DNA of 64,000 bases, from NCBI RefSeq assembly GCF_000230995.2, contig NC_019973.1:3734001-3798000 (forward strand), written 5' to 3'. Below are positions 51,016 through 63,097 of the stretch, one piece after another. The DNA comes from Mesorhizobium australicum WSM2073 (GTDB lineage Bacteria > Pseudomonadota > Alphaproteobacteria > Rhizobiales > Rhizobiaceae). Below the pieces are notes generated by a model. The model was not told the DNA's origin, did not search any database, and saw only the letters and a program-made list of their open reading frames with translations. Every line of letters starts with the position of its first letter. The stretch's first letter is position 1. The position numbers and the translations under genes are program-made.

Positions 51016-52248
51016 ATGAATATACAGGTGGTGAACGGCGCGGCAGCGAAGGCGGCGCAGCCCGAAGAGCCGAGGCAAGTCACACCGGGATTGTCCGGAA
51101 TGACAGCGCTGGTCTTCGCCATCGCCTGTGGCCTGAGCGTCGCCAATGTCTATTTCGCCCATCCGCTGCTCGACGCCATGGCGCATGATTTTGCCATTGC
51201 GCCGGCCTCGATCGGCATCGTGGTGACGGTCACGCAGGTCGGCTATGCGCTTGGCCTGTTCTTCATCGTGCCGCTGGGCGACCTGTTCGATCGCCGCAAG
51301 CTGATTGCCGGCCAGGCGATCCTTTCGGCCGTGGCGCTGATAGCCGTTGGACTTGCACCGAACGCGGCGATGCTGCTGGCGAGCCTCGCGGCGGTCGGGC
51401 TGCTTGCCGTGATGGTGCAGGTACTGGTTGCCTACGCGGCCGATCTCGCCGCGCCGTCGCAGCGGGGGCGGGCGGTCGGCACCGTCACCAGCGGCGTCAT
51501 AACAGGCATCCTGCTTGCCCGCTTCGTCGCCGGCATCGTCGCCGATCTCGCCGGCTGGCGCTGGGTCTATCTTGTCTCGGCCGGCCTTACACTTGTCATG
51601 GCGGTTGTTCTCCACACCATCCTGCCGCGCCACGAGGCAGAGCGGCCGCGCACCTCCTATGTCAGGCTGTTGGGCTCGATGGTGCTGCTGTTCGTGCGGG
51701 AACCGCTGCTGCGCGTGCGCGCGGTGCTCGCCTTGCTGATCTTCGCCAGCTTCAACGTGCTGTGGGCACCGCTGGTGCTGCCGCTCAGCACGCCGCCATT
51801 TTCACTGTCGCACACCGCGATCGGGCTGTTCGGCCTTGCCGGTGTCGCCGGCGCGCTGGGAGCGCGATGGACAGGCGGCCTTGTCGATCGCGGGCATGGT
51901 CAACTGGTCACTGGCCTCAGCCTGCTTATGATGGCGGCGGCCTGGCTGCCTATCGCCTTCATGGGCATGTCACTATGGTTGCTTGTCGCCGGCATCGTCA
52001 TGCTGGATCTGGCAATCCAGGCCGTCCACGTCACCAATCAGAGCCTGATTTTCTCCCGTCGGCCGGATGCACGCAGCCGGCTGGTCGGCGGCTACATGAT
52101 CTTCTACTCGGTCGGCAGTGCGCTCGGCTCGATCGCCTCGACCATGGCCTTTGCCGCGGCCGGCTGGAGCGGGGTCTCGTTGCTCGGCGCCGGCATCGGC
52201 TTGACGGCGCTATTGTTCTGGGCGCTGACGCTGCGCGTTGGCCGGTGA
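51016..52248 (+). CDS. MFS transporter
   Basis: A 410-residue major facilitator with twelve predicted membrane helices. The characteristic loop 2-3 motif is LGDLFDRRKLI. A second sign is the 4th-5th helix block RGRAVGTVTSGVITGILLAR, typical of drug/metabolite efflux MFS proteins. ATG 51016 has GGAGA 5 bases upstream. It is likely regulated by the divergent HxlR protein. The substrate is unknown. Confidence 0.9.
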   Translation: MNIQVVNGAAAKAAQPEEPRQVTPGLSGMTALVFAIACGLSVANVYFAHPLLDAMAHDFAIAPASIGIVVTVTQVGYALGLFFIVPLGDLFDRRKLIAGQAILSAVALIAVGLAPNAAMLLASLAAVGLLAVMVQVLVAYAADLAAPSQRGRAVGTVTSGVITGILLARFVAGIVADLAGWRWVYLVSAGLTLVMAVVLHTILPRHEAERPRTSYVRLLGSMVLLFVREPLLRVRAVLALLIFASFNVLWAPLVLPLSTPPFSLSHTAIGLFGLAGVAGALGARWTGGLVDRGHGQLVTGLSLLMMAAAWLPIAFMGMSLWLLVAGIVMLDLAIQAVHVTNQSLIFSRRPDARSRLVGGYMIFYSVGSALGSIASTMAFAAAGWSGVSLLGAGIGLTALLFWALTLRVGR

Positions 52249-52252
52249 GCCC

Positions 52253-52903
52253 TTACTCGGCGTCGATCTGGTTCTGTGGCGCGGCTTTCTGGAAAGCGGG
52301 TAGCGCCACGCAGGCGGCGTTGATGCGCGCGATTGTCGGATAGGGCGTCATGTCGACGCCGAAGCGGGCGTTGCTGGTGACTTGCGCGGCAAGGCAGATG
52401 TCGGCCAGCCCCGCCGCCTCGCCATGGCAGAATGTGCCGGTTTCGGGCGACGCGGTGAGCAATTTTTCGAGCGGTCCAAATCCTTCATTGACCCAATGCC
52501 GGAACCAGTTGGCGACATCCTGGTCGCCGGCGCCGAACAGGGTGCGCAGCGAAGCCAGCACGCGCAGATTGTTCACCGGGTGGATGTCGCAGGCGATCAT
52601 CTGCGCCAGCATTCTCACTCGTGCCCGGCTCGGCGGATCCTTCGGCAATAGCGGGGGTTCAGGTATGGTCTCGTCGAGAAACTCGATGATCGCCAGCGAT
52701 TGCGTCAGGAGCATCCCGTCGCTCCAGATCAGTGCCGGCACCAGCCCTTGCGGATTGACCGCGAGATAGGCCGCCTCCAGATGCTCGCCATGGCGCAGGT
52801 GATGCGGGATGTAGTGATAGCCCACCCCTTTCATCTCCAGGGCAATCCGCACCCGGTGCGAGGTGGAGGAGCGGAAGTAGTTGTGCAGGACAATGTCGCT
52901 CAT
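52253..52903 (-). CDS. maiA: Maleylacetoacetate isomerase (zeta-class GST)
   Basis: A 216-residue zeta-type glutathione transferase, which isomerises maleylacetoacetate or maleylpyruvate. The N-terminal glutathione site is RSSTSHRVRIALEMKG (bacterial form of the zeta SSCxWRVRIAL motif). NPQGLVPALIW and QSLAIIEFLDE follow. The C-terminal helical domain has LAQMIACDIHPVNNLRVL. It is three bases downstream of a fumarylacetoacetate-hydrolase-family gene, so both act in an aromatic ring-cleavage route such as gentisate. Confidence 0.9.
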   Translation of the reverse strand: MSDIVLHNYFRSSTSHRVRIALEMKGVGYHYIPHHLRHGEHLEAAYLAVNPQGLVPALIWSDGMLLTQSLAIIEFLDETIPEPPLLPKDPPSRARVRMLAQMIACDIHPVNNLRVLASLRTLFGAGDQDVANWFRHWVNEGFGPLEKLLTASPETGTFCHGEAAGLADICLAAQVTSNARFGVDMTPYPTIARINAACVALPAFQKAAPQNQIDAE

Positions 52904-52906
52904 GCG

Positions 52907-53602
52907 TCACTTCCGCTGGCCGATGGTCAGTTCGATCGTGCCGATGCCGTCGACACCGCCTGATATCGTTTCACCCGGCTTGATCGCGCCGACACCGGCG
53001 GGCGTGCCGGTGAAGATCAGGTCGCCAGCCTGCAATTCCACGCCTTCGCTGCAGATCGAGACGATGTCCGATACCGGCCAGATCAGTTCGGCGAGGTCGG
53101 CATCCTGTTTCACCGCGCCGTCGACGGCGAGCCAGATGCGTCCCTTGGCCGGGTGCCCGGATTTCCGTGCGGCAACCAGCGGGCCGCAGGGCGCGGAACG
53201 GTCGAAGGCCTTCGACCAGTCCCAGGGCCGCGCCGCCTTCTTGGCGGCATCCTGGAGATCGCGGCGGGTGAGATCGATGCCGACGCCATAGCCCCAGACA
53301 TGGTCCAGCGCTTTGTCGCGGGAAATGCGAAAGCCTGAGGTGCCGATCGCCACCACCAGTTCGATCTCGAAGTGGAGGTTTTCCGTCAGCGGCGGGTAGG
53401 GGATATCAGTGCCGGAATCGACCACCGCGTCGGCCGGCTTGGTGAAGAAGAAGGGCGGATCGCGATCGTCATTGCCGAACTCGCGCGCATGTGCCGCATA
53501 GTTGCGGCCGACGCAGAAAATGCGCCGCACGGCAAAGCGTTCGCCGGAACCCGCAGTGGCGACGGAAGGCGTTGGCGGGGCGGGAAGGACAAAGGCGGTC
53601 AT
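52907..53602 (-). CDS. Fumarylacetoacetate hydrolase family protein
   Basis: A 231-residue FAH-fold hydrolase, probably fumarylpyruvate hydrolase given its short single-domain form. The core is IFCVGRNYAAHAREFGN, then PFFFTKPADAVVDSG. Metal ligands lie in LHFEIELVVAIG (Glu-x-Glu) and VWGYGVGIDLTRRDLQ (Asp), with TGTPAGVGAIKPGE near the end. ATG 53602 (MTAFVLPAPP) is preferred. It is co-transcribed with maiA; the ring-cleaving dioxygenase is not in the window. Confidence 0.9.
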   Translation of the reverse strand: MTAFVLPAPPTPSVATAGSGERFAVRRIFCVGRNYAAHAREFGNDDRDPPFFFTKPADAVVDSGTDIPYPPLTENLHFEIELVVAIGTSGFRISRDKALDHVWGYGVGIDLTRRDLQDAAKKAARPWDWSKAFDRSAPCGPLVAARKSGHPAKGRIWLAVDGAVKQDADLAELIWPVSDIVSICSEGVELQAGDLIFTGTPAGVGAIKPGETISGGVDGIGTIELTIGQRK

Positions 53603-53832
53603 GGCGGTCTCTGCGTTTGGCGGGGAGTCGGCGGCACATTCGGCCGATTTCCAGGGGCGGGCAAGGCGTCGCTTTTGATAAAGCATGGGCTTCGGCTAGG
53701 CTGTATAAGGAATTCAGGCTTCCGATCATTTTTTTGCAGCGATGAAACCTGTTCGACGGCGATAGACTATTTGCCAATAATCCGGCCATGGTCAGGAGAC
53801 TATGGTGTGCCCGGTAAACCGGAACGAGCCCT

Positions 53833-54516
53833 ATGACAGCCCCTACCGATCGCGTCCGGTTCCTTATCATCGACGATCATCCGCTGTTTCGCGAGGCGCT
53901 GCACAGCGCCGTTCAAATGGCTTATCCCGAGGTCGACACAGTCGAAGCGCGCTCGATCGCCGAGGCGCTGGACTTGCTGGCCGACGCAAAGCCTTTCGAC
54001 CTTGCGCTTCTGGACCTCAGCATGCCCGACGTGCACGGCTTCGAGGGGTTGTTGCAGCTCAGGACCCGCTATCCGCGCCTGCCAGTGGTGATCGTGTCGG
54101 GTTATGAGGAGCCTCGCATCATTTCCGAGGCCTTGTCCTACGGCGCTGCCGGCTTCATTCCGAAATCGGCGCGCAAGAGCGATCTCGCCGCCGCCATTCG
54201 CTCGGTGATGGACGGCGCGATCTATGTGCCTGAAACCTATGAGGGCCTGCCGCCGGGCGCCGACAGCACCGATCGCGCCGATATGGTGCAGCGGCTTTCC
54301 AAGCTGACGCCGCAGCAATTGCGCGTGCTGCAGATGCTGCGCCAGGGCCTGCTCAACAAGCAGATCGCCTACGAGCTGCAGGTCGGCGAGACCACGGTGA
54401 AGGCGCATGTGTCGGAGATCCTGCGCAAGCTCAATGTGTATAGCCGCACGCAAGCGGTGATCGAGGTGTCGAAGCTGGACAGCGCCGAGCTGTTCCGGGA
54501 TCAGGTAGGGTTTTGA
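53833..54516 (+). CDS. NarL/LuxR-type response regulator
   Basis: A 227-residue response regulator. The receiver has acidic D14-D15, phospho-acceptor D61 in LALLDLSMPD and Lys in AGFIPKSARK. The C-terminal LuxR-type helix-turn-helix is LTPQQLRVLQMLRQGLLNKQIAYELQVGETTVKAHVSEIL. It resembles the ErdR/AgmR type of regulator. It is convergent with the hybrid kinase gene, 13 bases apart, and is its probable partner. Confidence 0.9.
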   Translation: MTAPTDRVRFLIIDDHPLFREALHSAVQMAYPEVDTVEARSIAEALDLLADAKPFDLALLDLSMPDVHGFEGLLQLRTRYPRLPVVIVSGYEEPRIISEALSYGAAGFIPKSARKSDLAAAIRSVMDGAIYVPETYEGLPPGADSTDRADMVQRLSKLTPQQLRVLQMLRQGLLNKQIAYELQVGETTVKAHVSEILRKLNVYSRTQAVIEVSKLDSAELFRDQVGF

Positions 54517-54529
54517 GCCAACCCTCCCG

Positions 54530-55870
54530 CTATGCCAGCAGATGCGCCAGCAGGGCGCGCAGTTGCGCCGGCTTCACCGGCTTGCGCATCAGTTCGATGC
54601 CGCCGGCCCGTGCTGCCTTGGCCACGGCTTCGGAGCTGTCGGCGGTGACAATCAGCGCCGGCACGGCGCGGCCGAGATAGTCGCGGACCTCCGATATGGT
54701 GGTGGTGCCGAGATCGCCGCCGTCGAGATGCTGGTCGGCAATGACGATGTCGGGCAGCCAGTCGGTGTCGCCAAGCATGTCCAGCGCATCGGCGGTGGAG
54801 GTCGCCGCGCGTACCAGGCACTGCCAGCGTTCGAGCAGGAAGGTCATGGCTTCCAGCACTTCGGCGTCGTTTTCGACCAGCAGCACCTTGGTGCCGAACA
54901 GGCCGTAGCCGCGCGGCCGCTCCATGCTGGCGGCGCTGGCGATGGCGTCGGCCGGCGCGCCGAGGCCGACGGGGACATCGATGTGGAAGATGGTACCGCG
55001 GCCGACCCTGGATGAAAACGTGACGGGATGGCCGAGCGCGCCGGCCATGCGGCGCACGATGGCGAGCCCCAGCCCAAGACCGCCGCCGTCGAGTTCGGCG
55101 GTAGCCGGCAAGGTGCCGCGATGGAACTCCTCGAACACCGCTTCGCGCTGATCCTCGGGGATGCCGCAGCCCGTGTCGGCGACATCGATGCGGATGGTGT
55201 CGCCGCGATGGCGTGTGCCGACAAGGACGCCGCCCGAGCGCGTATAGCCCAGCGCGTTGGAAAGGATGTTCTGCAGGATGCGGCGCAGCAGCGTCCTGTC
55301 CGAGCGGACCACGGCATTGACCGGCCGGAATTTCAGCGACAGCGCCTTCAATTCCGCCACAGGCTGGAAATCCGAGCGCAGGGACGAGAACAGCGCCTCC
55401 AGGCTGACGTCGCCAATGTCGGGCTGAACCACGCCGGCGTCGAGCTTGGAGATGTCGAGCAAGGTGCGCAGCAGGTCTTCCATCGTTTCCAGCGAGCGCT
55501 CGACCTGCCGCACGAGCTTCTTTCCCTCTTCGCTGGTCTGCACCTCGGCAAGGGCTGAGACGGAGAGATGGGCGGCGTTCAGCGGCTGCAGCACGTCGTG
55601 GCTGGCCGCAGCCAGAAACCGTGTCTTGGACAGGTTCGCCTGTTCGGCGTTTTCCTTGGCGGCGCTGAGATCGATGTTCGACTGCTCCAGCCGCCGCAAC
55701 GTCGAATGCAGTTCCTCGGTGCGCGTACGCACCCGGCTTTCCAACGAGATCGCCGTCTGGAACAGCGAAAAGGCATTGCCTTGCTGGTCCATCGAGCGCT
55801 CGACGCGGCTGACCAGGGCGGCGTTGATCTTCTTCAGCCTGTCGAGATCGTTTATGTTCCTGAGCGGCAT
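54530..55870 (-). CDS. Soluble hybrid histidine kinase
   Basis: A 446-residue cytoplasmic sensor kinase without membrane segments. A coiled-coil N-terminus (about 1-80) leads to the phospho-accepting H91 in AAASHDVLQPLNAAHL. The HATPase domain follows (NILSNALGYT, DTGCGIP, GLGLGLAIV). A C-terminal receiver has D379 in DIVIADQHLDGG. The HDVLQPLNAA form is that of the NahK/ErcS group of hybrid kinases. It has no PAS domain, so input must come from elsewhere. The FIST protein gene lies 14 bases upstream and is the likely sensor. Confidence 0.9.
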   Translation of the reverse strand: MPLRNINDLDRLKKINAALVSRVERSMDQQGNAFSLFQTAISLESRVRTRTEELHSTLRRLEQSNIDLSAAKENAEQANLSKTRFLAAASHDVLQPLNAAHLSVSALAEVQTSEEGKKLVRQVERSLETMEDLLRTLLDISKLDAGVVQPDIGDVSLEALFSSLRSDFQPVAELKALSLKFRPVNAVVRSDRTLLRRILQNILSNALGYTRSGGVLVGTRHRGDTIRIDVADTGCGIPEDQREAVFEEFHRGTLPATAELDGGGLGLGLAIVRRMAGALGHPVTFSSRVGRGTIFHIDVPVGLGAPADAIASAASMERPRGYGLFGTKVLLVENDAEVLEAMTFLLERWQCLVRAATSTADALDMLGDTDWLPDIVIADQHLDGGDLGTTTISEVRDYLGRAVPALIVTADSSEAVAKAARAGGIELMRKPVKPAQLRALLAHLLA

Positions 55871-55884
55871 GCTGTTGCGCCGCC

Positions 55885-57135
55885 CTATTCAGCCGCCTGG
55901 CGGTCGCCGAAAGCGATGCCGGTGAAAGTCTGGTTGAGGTGCATCGACCGGTATTGTTCGCCATAGGTGCCGAAGCCGATGACATTGTTGATCCGGTAGA
56001 GTTCCGAAATGTCACGAAAGACCTGGCGGTTGCGCGCATCCAGCCGGCGCAGCACGCAGTCGAAGCCAAGGATCATATCGATGCCGCCCAGCCTTTCCTC
56101 GACCTCGCGCAATGCCGCTCGTGTCGCGTCCACCATGTCCTTGGGCTGGGCGATCGACAGCACGACACCGTCGTCGATGGCGCAGAAGAACGACAGCGAG
56201 CCATCCGCGTGCATCTTCTGGATCGAGCGGCAGTAATATTCTCCGCCCACCTTCACCACCACTGGATGCGAGGCGAAGCTCAACGGTGTCAAGGTCTGTG
56301 GGAGGATCCCGACCGAAGCGGCATATTCCTCCGCCGCATTGGTGGCGTTGAATTCCCGCACGACGCGGTGATCCGGGTCGGACGCGGTCACCACCAGCTT
56401 TTCGTCGGTGGGAACGAAATTGTCGGTCTTGAAGACGTGGAACGGAATTTCCGTGGCGACCAGCACGATGATGGCGCTGTCGGAGGTGACCCTGCCGTTC
56501 GAGATCAGACGCGTCGTCTCGAATTTCAAATCGTCGCCAGCCGAGCCGCCGAGGAGCGGTATGTCGTCGAGACCCCAGTGGATGGCCGAACTCACCGCTT
56601 CCTCGGCATAGGACAGCCCGTCGATGAAGCAGAGCGCGAAGGTGTTGCTGGTCTGCTCGCCGCCGAGCCGGGCGCGCAGCGTGCGCCGCAGGGCCTCGAC
56701 CTCTTCGGTGATCCTGTCCATGCCCGATGTCGACAGATTGTCGATCATCGTGCTGACCGCCGTGAAGGATGCCGAGGGCAGCAGCATCGCCAGCATATGG
56801 CCTTCCTCGAGCCCCTGCGGCGTGATCTCGCCGGCGGTGGAACAGCCAGCATGGTGGAGACACGGCGCGTGGGCCGAGAGTGCCCGTGACAGGGCGCCGG
56901 CCTCGATCAGGCTCTGGGAAAAGAACACGAGGGCAAAGCCGGCATTGATGGCGGCGGCCTCGGCGGCTACCGCTCGTGCGAAGACATCCGGGTCGGGCTG
57001 GTCCGTGGTCAGCGCCGACAAGCCGCATGCGTAGCGCGTCCGTGAACTTGTCAGCGGCGGTCCTCCCGCATTTCCTCCGACGCCTTCTTGTGCGCGGCTT
57101 TTCAAGTGCTTCTGGCGCGCGGGCGACGAGGGCAT
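55885..57135 (-). CDS. FIST domain sensor protein (NosP-like)
   Basis: About 416 residues, with FIST_N (from about residue 40) and FIST_C halves. FIST_N has [21 protein letters not shown] and [25 protein letters not shown] has [21 protein letters not shown]. NosP proteins of this family bind haem and sense NO, and pair with NahK-type kinases. Here the kinase gene is 14 bases downstream. The start is unclear: ATG 57135 has no good ribosome site, while CTG 57054 has GGGAGGA 6 bases upstream and fits the family N-terminus better. The open frame to 57825 overlaps coxS and is not used. Confidence 0.85.
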   Translation of the reverse strand: MPSSPARQKHLKSRAQEGVGGNAGGPPLTSSRTRYACGLSALTTDQPDPDVFARAVAAEAAAINAGFALVFFSQSLIEAGALSRALSAHAPCLHHAGCSTAGEITPQGLEEGHMLAMLLPSASFTAVSTMIDNLSTSGMDRITEEVEALRRTLRARLGGEQTSNTFALCFIDGLSYAEEAVSSAIHWGLDDIPLLGGSAGDDLKFETTRLISNGRVTSDSAIIVLVATEIPFHVFKTDNFVPTDEKLVVTASDPDHRVVREFNATNAAEEYAASVGILPQTLTPLSFASHPVVVKVGGEYYCRSIQKMHADGSLSFFCAIDDGVVLSIAQPKDMVDATRAALREVEERLGGIDMILGFDCVLRRLDARNRQVFRDISELYRINNVIGFGTYGEQYRSMHLNQTFTGIAFGDRQAAE

Positions 57136-57333
57136 TGTTGCCGCCAGAAGGCGTTTTGGCAATGGGGCCGGAGGAATGCACTTTGGTGCCCTGGCCATGA
57201 CCGAAAGTACAATGATCCGCCTTTTCCGTCGTGCTGTTTTTTGTGCGTTGTGCGGTGTACGACTAGCACGTGGCCGAAGTGCCAGCGGCGCGTCGGCAGC
57301 GTGATGACCAAGGTTGACACCCAGGGAGGGGCT

Positions 57334-57834
57334 ATGTCGGACGTTTCGTTGATGGTGAACGGCAAGCGGGTCGGCGGTGCCGTCGAGGATCGAACGCTGC
57401 TCGTCCATTTCCTGCGGGAGAACCTCGGCCTGACCGGCACTCATGTCGGTTGCGACACATCGCAATGCGGCGCCTGCGTCGTGCATGTCGATGGCAAGGC
57501 GGTGAAGTCCTGCACCATGCTCGCGGTCCAGGCCTCGGGGTCGAGCGTGATTACGATCGAAGGCCTGGCCAGTGGCGCCGACTTGCATCCCGTCCAGGTA
57601 GCCTTCAAGGAACATCATGGTCTGCAATGCGGCTTTTGCACGCCGGGCATGATCATGGCCGCGACCGACATGATCAACCGCCACCCCGAAGGCCTCGACG
57701 AGGCCACGGTGCGGGCAGAACTCGAAGGCAATATCTGCCGCTGCACAGGTTACCACAACATCGTGAAAGCCATCCTCGCCGCATCGACGACGATGTCGAA
57801 GGGGGCCAAGGGCAAGGCGAAGCAAGCGGCATGA
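57334..57834 (+). CDS. coxS: CO dehydrogenase-like iron-sulfur subunit
   Basis: A 166-residue two-cluster [2Fe-2S] subunit of the xanthine oxidase/CO dehydrogenase family. The plant-type cluster is in [17 protein letters not shown] plus KSCTM; the second is in [11 protein letters not shown] and [14 protein letters not shown] 57334 has GGGAGGGG 3 bases upstream. It is first in a coxS-coxL-coxM order, which is the order of form II (BMS) clusters. Electron transfer is from the Mo site of CoxL to FAD in CoxM. Confidence 0.92.
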   Translation: MSDVSLMVNGKRVGGAVEDRTLLVHFLRENLGLTGTHVGCDTSQCGACVVHVDGKAVKSCTMLAVQASGSSVITIEGLASGADLHPVQVAFKEHHGLQCGFCTPGMIMAATDMINRHPEGLDEATVRAELEGNICRCTGYHNIVKAILAASTTMSKGAKGKAKQAA

Positions 57835-57945
57835 GGGAAAGAGGAGTGGAGTAGTCGATAGTCAGTAATCGGTCTGAACCGGCGGCTGTCCTCACTACTA
57901 CTTCCTATTCACACTTCCTATTCACTTTTCGGGAGGAATCTCTGC
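57835..57945. repeat. Repeat-bearing spacer between coxS and coxL
   Basis: The 111-base spacer holds AGTAGTC/TAGTCAGTA type units on one side and CTCACTACTACTTCCTATTC with CACTTCCTATTCAC on the other, which pair imperfectly. The same sort of units recurs in the coxL-coxM spacer. They look like short dispersed intergenic repeats that could form hairpins in the mRNA and tune subunit ratio. Confidence 0.5.
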
Positions 57946-60291
<2,346 letters not shown>

Positions 60292-60405
60292 GTGACTAGG
60301 GAAGTAGTGAGTTGCGGATAGGGCAGCGTGCCATCTCCGGCAGCGGCCATTCCCTGCTCCCTACTGACTACTCACTGCTGACTAACCACTTAGGGGGAGG
60401 ATCCC
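60292..60405. repeat. Repeat-bearing spacer between coxL and coxM
   Basis: The 114-base spacer contains GGGAAGTAGTGAGT near its start and CTACTGACTACTCACTGC toward its end, which can pair imperfectly into a long hairpin. It is akin to the spacer before coxL. It lies within the presumed operon rather than at its end. Confidence 0.5.
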
Positions 60406-61203
60406 ATGTACGCAGTCAACTATCACCGTGCCGCCTCGGTCACTGAAGCCGCCAAGCTCGTGAAGAGCGGCGACGCCAAGCTGCTCTCGGGCGGCATGAC
60501 CTTGATCCCCGCCATGAAGACGCGGCTGGCGGCGCCGTCCGATCTGGTCGACCTGTCCCGCATCAAGGAACTGCAGGGGGTCAAGGTGTCGGGCAAGACG
60601 GTCACGATCGGCGCTGCCACCACGCATTTCGACGTCGCCAATGACGAGAAGCTGCGCAAGGCCTGCCCGGCACTTGCCCAGCTGGCGTCGCTGATCGGCG
60701 ATCCGGCGGTACGCCACAAGGGCACGATCGGCGGTTCGATCGCCAATAACGATCCGGCGGCGGACTATCCGGCCGCACTTCTGGCGCTCGGCGCCACCAT
60801 CATCACCAACAAGCGCGAGATGTCAGCCGACAAGTTCTTCAAGGGGCTGTTCGAAACCTCCTTGAAGGACGGCGAGATCGTCAGGGCGGTCTCCTTTACG
60901 GCACCGGCGAAGGCTGCGTACGAAAAATTCCGCAATCCGGCCTCGCGCTACGCGATCGTCGGCGTGTTCGTGGCCAAGGGCAAGGACGGCGTCAGTGTTG
61001 CCGTCACCGGCGCCGGCGACGACGGCGTCTTCCGCTCGAAGGAGATCGAGGCAGCACTTGCCAAGAGCTTCGATGCCGCTTCGCTCAATGGTGTGAAAGT
61101 TCCGGCGAAGAACCTGATGAGCGACATTCACGCTTCATCAGACTACCGTGCCAATCTGATCACAGTCATGGCCAAGCGCGCGGTGGCGGCAGCCAACGCC
61201 TGA
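60406..61203 (+). CDS. coxM: CO dehydrogenase-like FAD subunit
   Basis: A 265-residue flavoprotein subunit. FAD sites are KLLSGGMTLIPAMKTRLA (about 32-49) and TIGGSIANNDPAADYPAALLALGA. The C-terminal domain closes the enzyme. GGGGGAGG precedes the ATG. It is the third gene of coxSLM and is followed by a terminator. No coxD, E, F or G maturation genes are in the window. Confidence 0.92.
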   Translation: MYAVNYHRAASVTEAAKLVKSGDAKLLSGGMTLIPAMKTRLAAPSDLVDLSRIKELQGVKVSGKTVTIGAATTHFDVANDEKLRKACPALAQLASLIGDPAVRHKGTIGGSIANNDPAADYPAALLALGATIITNKREMSADKFFKGLFETSLKDGEIVRAVSFTAPAKAAYEKFRNPASRYAIVGVFVAKGKDGVSVAVTGAGDDGVFRSKEIEAALAKSFDAASLNGVKVPAKNLMSDIHASSDYRANLITVMAKRAVAAANA

Positions 61204-61228
61204 CGCAAGATCGATTACGGACGGGGGA

Positions 61229-61250
61229 ACGGGCTGTCACGGCCCGTTTT
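61229..61250 (+). terminator. Rho-independent terminator after coxM
   Basis: A 6-bp stem ACGGGC (61229-61234)/GCCCGT (61242-61247) with a 7-base loop runs into TTTT (61247-61250). It lies 26 bases after the coxM stop and closes the operon. The next 208 bases to the acyltransferase gene show no feature I can support. Confidence 0.75.
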
Positions 61251-61458
61251 CATTCCCGGCGACCGTAGGCCTAGTTCCCGTCGGCCACGCCCCCATCCTT
61301 GCTTGAAGCAATTCCGGCCCATGCTGCGGGGGACATGCATCGGCGGCAATCTCGCACTTGCACAAACTTATATTGCGCTGCAGTATAGATCAGGGCGGGA
61401 ATGCGAGCCGGGTTCGGGAATAGCCGTGCCTTTCGCATTACAATGCGAAGGGATCGGC

Positions 61459-62481
61459 ATGTCCGAAATTTCCGCGACCCATCTGGCTTCGCCCCGAGCG
61501 ATCGTCGAGCGACCGGCCAGGACAAGACTGGCCTATCTCGATGGCTGGCGCGGTCTGTCGATCGCGCTCGTGCTGATCGGGCATTTTTTTCCCGTTCCCG
61601 GGATCAATCTGGGCGTGCTGGGCGTCGAATTCTTCTTCGTGCTGAGCGGCCGGCTGATGGCCGAAATCCTGTTCATCGAACGCTATCCGCTGAAGAAATT
61701 TTTCAAACGCCGGTTCTCGCGCATCTATCCGGCGCTTCTGGTCTTTGTCATCGTCGCCATGATCGCGCTCTCAGGCACGTTCATCGCCTTCAAATGGAAG
61801 GCGGCCCTGACGGCGCTGACCTTCACCTACAACTATGCCGGAATTCTCCTGAATCGGGCCGGCGCGCTCGACCACATCTGGTCGCTCTGCATCGAAGAAC
61901 ATGCCTATATCATCCTGGCGGCGATCAGCGCGGTCGTTGCCAGCCGCAGCCGTGTCATCCCGCTGCTGCTGGTCCTGGCTCTGGTGGCCATGGTCAATGG
62001 CGCGGTTTCCTACTGGTTCCTGCACATGGATTATGAGATCACGTACTGGCGCACCGACGTGCACATCGCCTCGATCCTGCTGTCGGCCGCGATCTGCCTG
62101 CTCAAAGCGGACGGCAAGCTGCCGACCTTGCTGAAGGGGCCTTATGTCGCCGTTTCGGCGGCCGTCGGCGCGGTTTGCCTGTTCATGGACTCGGTACCGA
62201 CACCGATCCACTACCTGGCCGCGGTGCCATTGCTGGCGATTGCCGTCAACGCGCTGGATTTCAGCACGCGGTTCTTGTCCGGATGGCTGTCGTCCCTGCC
62301 GATGACGACGCTGGGTCTATGGTCATATTCGCTTTATCTGTGGCAGCAGCCCTTCTACAAATTCGTCTACGAGCAGGGCAGCAATCCATGGCCGATGCTG
62401 GCCGGGGTTTTTGCCTGCGCGCTCTGCAGCTACTACCTGATCGAGCGCCCAGCACGCGAATGGCTCAACCGCAATTGGTGA
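61459..62481 (+). CDS. OafA/YrhL-type acyltransferase
   Basis: A 340-residue integral membrane acyltransferase (acyltransferase 3 family) with about ten membrane helices. It acylates surface polysaccharide, lipid A or Nod-factor-like glycans. Starting after LAYLDGWRGLSIALVLIGH (catalytic His), it has LGVEFFFVLSGRLMAEIL, RRFSRIYPALLVFVIV and DHIWSLCIEEHAYII. ATG 61459 (MSEISATH) has AAGGGA 5 bases upstream; earlier in-frame starts lack signals. The target is unknown. Confidence 0.87.
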   Translation: MSEISATHLASPRAIVERPARTRLAYLDGWRGLSIALVLIGHFFPVPGINLGVLGVEFFFVLSGRLMAEILFIERYPLKKFFKRRFSRIYPALLVFVIVAMIALSGTFIAFKWKAALTALTFTYNYAGILLNRAGALDHIWSLCIEEHAYIILAAISAVVASRSRVIPLLLVLALVAMVNGAVSYWFLHMDYEITYWRTDVHIASILLSAAICLLKADGKLPTLLKGPYVAVSAAVGAVCLFMDSVPTPIHYLAAVPLLAIAVNALDFSTRFLSGWLSSLPMTTLGLWSYSLYLWQQPFYKFVYEQGSNPWPMLAGVFACALCSYYLIERPAREWLNRNW

Positions 62482-62608
62482 GCCGCCCGATTGTTTTGAT
62501 GGTGGCCAGACGATAGCCGTACGACCGCGAGGTCCCTTTTCGTCAGATAGCGCTTAGCTGTTTTCCGGGGTGGCGCAACGTCCAGGTGAGTCGGCGGGTG
62601 CCACCCGA

Positions 62609-63097
62609 TCAGGTGGCGATCTGCCTGACGTAATAGCGCACCGCTTTCTTGCCGCCATGGATCACCGCGTCGCCGACTTCGACGAAGCCGAGTGCGGCGT
62701 GGAAGGCATCCGAGGCGGGGTTGGGCGGGTCGGTGTTGACCTCGCAGGTGACCAGCGCGTGACCGGCGCTCCGCGCATGGTCGAACAGGTTCCGATAGAG
62801 CCGGCGAGCATGGCCGCGGCCTCTTGCGTGCGCCGCCACGACGACGCGGTCGACATAGATGAAGCTGATGTAACGCTCGCGAAACCAGACGAAGTTCGGG
62901 CTGTCGTAGTTGGCATCCTGGTCGAAGGTCATGATGAAGGCTTCGAGATCGCCGATGCGGCGCGCGTAAAAGGCCTCGGCGAGCAGGAACGACAGCCGTT
63001 CGGCTTCAAGCCACGACAATTCGGCGGCGTGCTCGTTGTTGAGCGCCAGTATTGCCGCTTCGTCGGCCTGCGCAATGCGGTCAATGGGCGAGGTCAT
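62609..63097 (-). CDS. GNAT family N-acetyltransferase
   Basis: A 162-residue GNAT protein. Acetyl-CoA binding motif A is VVVAAHARGRGHARRLYRNLF, and FHAALGFVEVGDAVI is motif B. ATG 63097 (MTSPIDRIAQ) overlaps the cutC stop by four bases, so translation is coupled. The substrate is unknown. The open frame upstream lies in cutC and is not used. Confidence 0.87.
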   Translation of the reverse strand: MTSPIDRIAQADEAAILALNNEHAAELSWLEAERLSFLLAEAFYARRIGDLEAFIMTFDQDANYDSPNFVWFRERYISFIYVDRVVVAAHARGRGHARRLYRNLFDHARSAGHALVTCEVNTDPPNPASDAFHAALGFVEVGDAVIHGGKKAVRYYVRQIAT

